Origin: Candidatus Desantisiibacteriota bacterium
GTDB taxonomy: Bacteria > JACRDZ01
NCBI GenBank assembly: GCA_016209155.1
Contig: JACQWU010000113.1
Location: forward strand, 1 to 15,050
Reading direction: 5' to 3'
Length of the DNA stretch: 15,050 nt
Every line of letters starts with the position of its first letter. Position 1 is the first letter of the stretch. A program made the translations under genes and the position numbers. The notes under the pieces were generated by a model that saw nothing but the letters and a program-made list of their open reading frames with translations, did not search any database and had not been told where the DNA came from. Positions 14,918 to 15,050 of this stretch are shown here, one piece after another.

Positions 14918-14933
14918 GGTAATATAGTAATGA

Positions 14934-15050
14934 TGAAGGGACGAAGGGACGAAGGACGAAAGGACGAAAGGACGAAGGACGAAAGGACGAAAGGACGAGG
15001 GACGAAGGGACGAAAGGACGAAAGGACGAGGGACGAAAGGACGAAGGGAC
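14934..15050 (+). repeat. Tandem array of 7/8-bp units (GACGAAG, GACGAAGG, GACGAAAG, GACGAGG), continues past window
   Basis: Fifteen units of 7 or 8 bases run without interruption to the end; the first is the variant GATGAAGG and the rest all begin GACGA. A higher-order pattern is visible: a 7-base unit followed by two GACGAAAG octamers recurs (23 bases), and GACGAGG closes groups. The plus strand is purine-rich, with C at position 3 the only regular pyrimidine. All frames would encode Arg/Lys/Asp/Glu/Gly-rich low-complexity peptide; the open frame from 14930 is probably not a real gene. There are no spacers, so it is not CRISPR. Confidence 0.9.

Noticed and set aside
14934-15050. CRISPR array
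   Set aside because: Units are 7-8 bases, adjacent, with no spacers and no cas genes nearby.
14930-15050. Protein-coding gene across the tandem array (Arg/Lys/Glu/Asp-rich)
   Set aside because: It is open only because the repeat lacks stops; there is no Shine-Dalgarno and unit lengths of 7 and 8 change the frame continuously.

Overview
The window is AT-rich bacterial DNA. SmpB and a peptidoglycan amidase make it bacterial, and a Cys-type formate dehydrogenase, many Fe-S proteins and an archaeal-style split glutamate synthase point to an anaerobe. No rRNA or other phylum marker is present; the mixture would fit a clostridium-like organism or an uncultivated candidate phylum, and I cannot decide. 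The sequence behaves like a metagenome contig: it ends in a tandem repeat and holds several broken genes.

Layout. Positions 1-2089 (minus): a split glutamate synthase, amidotransferase subunit first, then the Fe-S/FMN synthase subunit, which runs off the left edge. Positions 2090-2351: a divergent promoter region with two inverted copies of a dispersed repeat. Positions 2352-6870 (plus): recJ (broken into two frames), smpB, a secreted N-acetylmuramoyl-L-alanine amidase and a GerMN lipoprotein-like/membrane protein. Positions 6894-7031: an unrecognised GC-rich 45-codon ORF with a strong Shine-Dalgarno. Positions 7097-10125 (minus): a translationally coupled P-loop ATPase pair; the downstream 713-residue ATPase-wHTH-TPR protein is intact, while its partner has lost its N-terminus and Walker B region. 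Positions about 10115-10975: a graveyard of fragments: a 5'-truncated alpha/beta hydrolase, a scrap of an Ig/cadherin-like protein, a degenerate repeat copy and a perfect-armed palindrome. Positions 10975-14766 (minus): a formate dehydrogenase operon, fdhA (broken) followed by HydB-like and HydG-like electron-transfer subunits, which together would pass electrons from formate to NAD(P). Positions 14767-15050: divergent promoters, then a 7/8-bp GACGAAGG-type tandem array that reaches the contig end.

The most striking theme is that three otherwise well-preserved genes (recJ, fdhA, the ATPase partner) each carry an internal deletion that shifts frame and removes a conserved block, while the flanking frames remain open and conserved. 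Either these are recent lesions in a decaying genome or they are assembly errors. The second theme is a family of GAAGG-rich repeats, one of which is placed so that it supplies the ribosome binding site of the amidase gene. I found no CRISPR, tRNA, rRNA or intact transposase.
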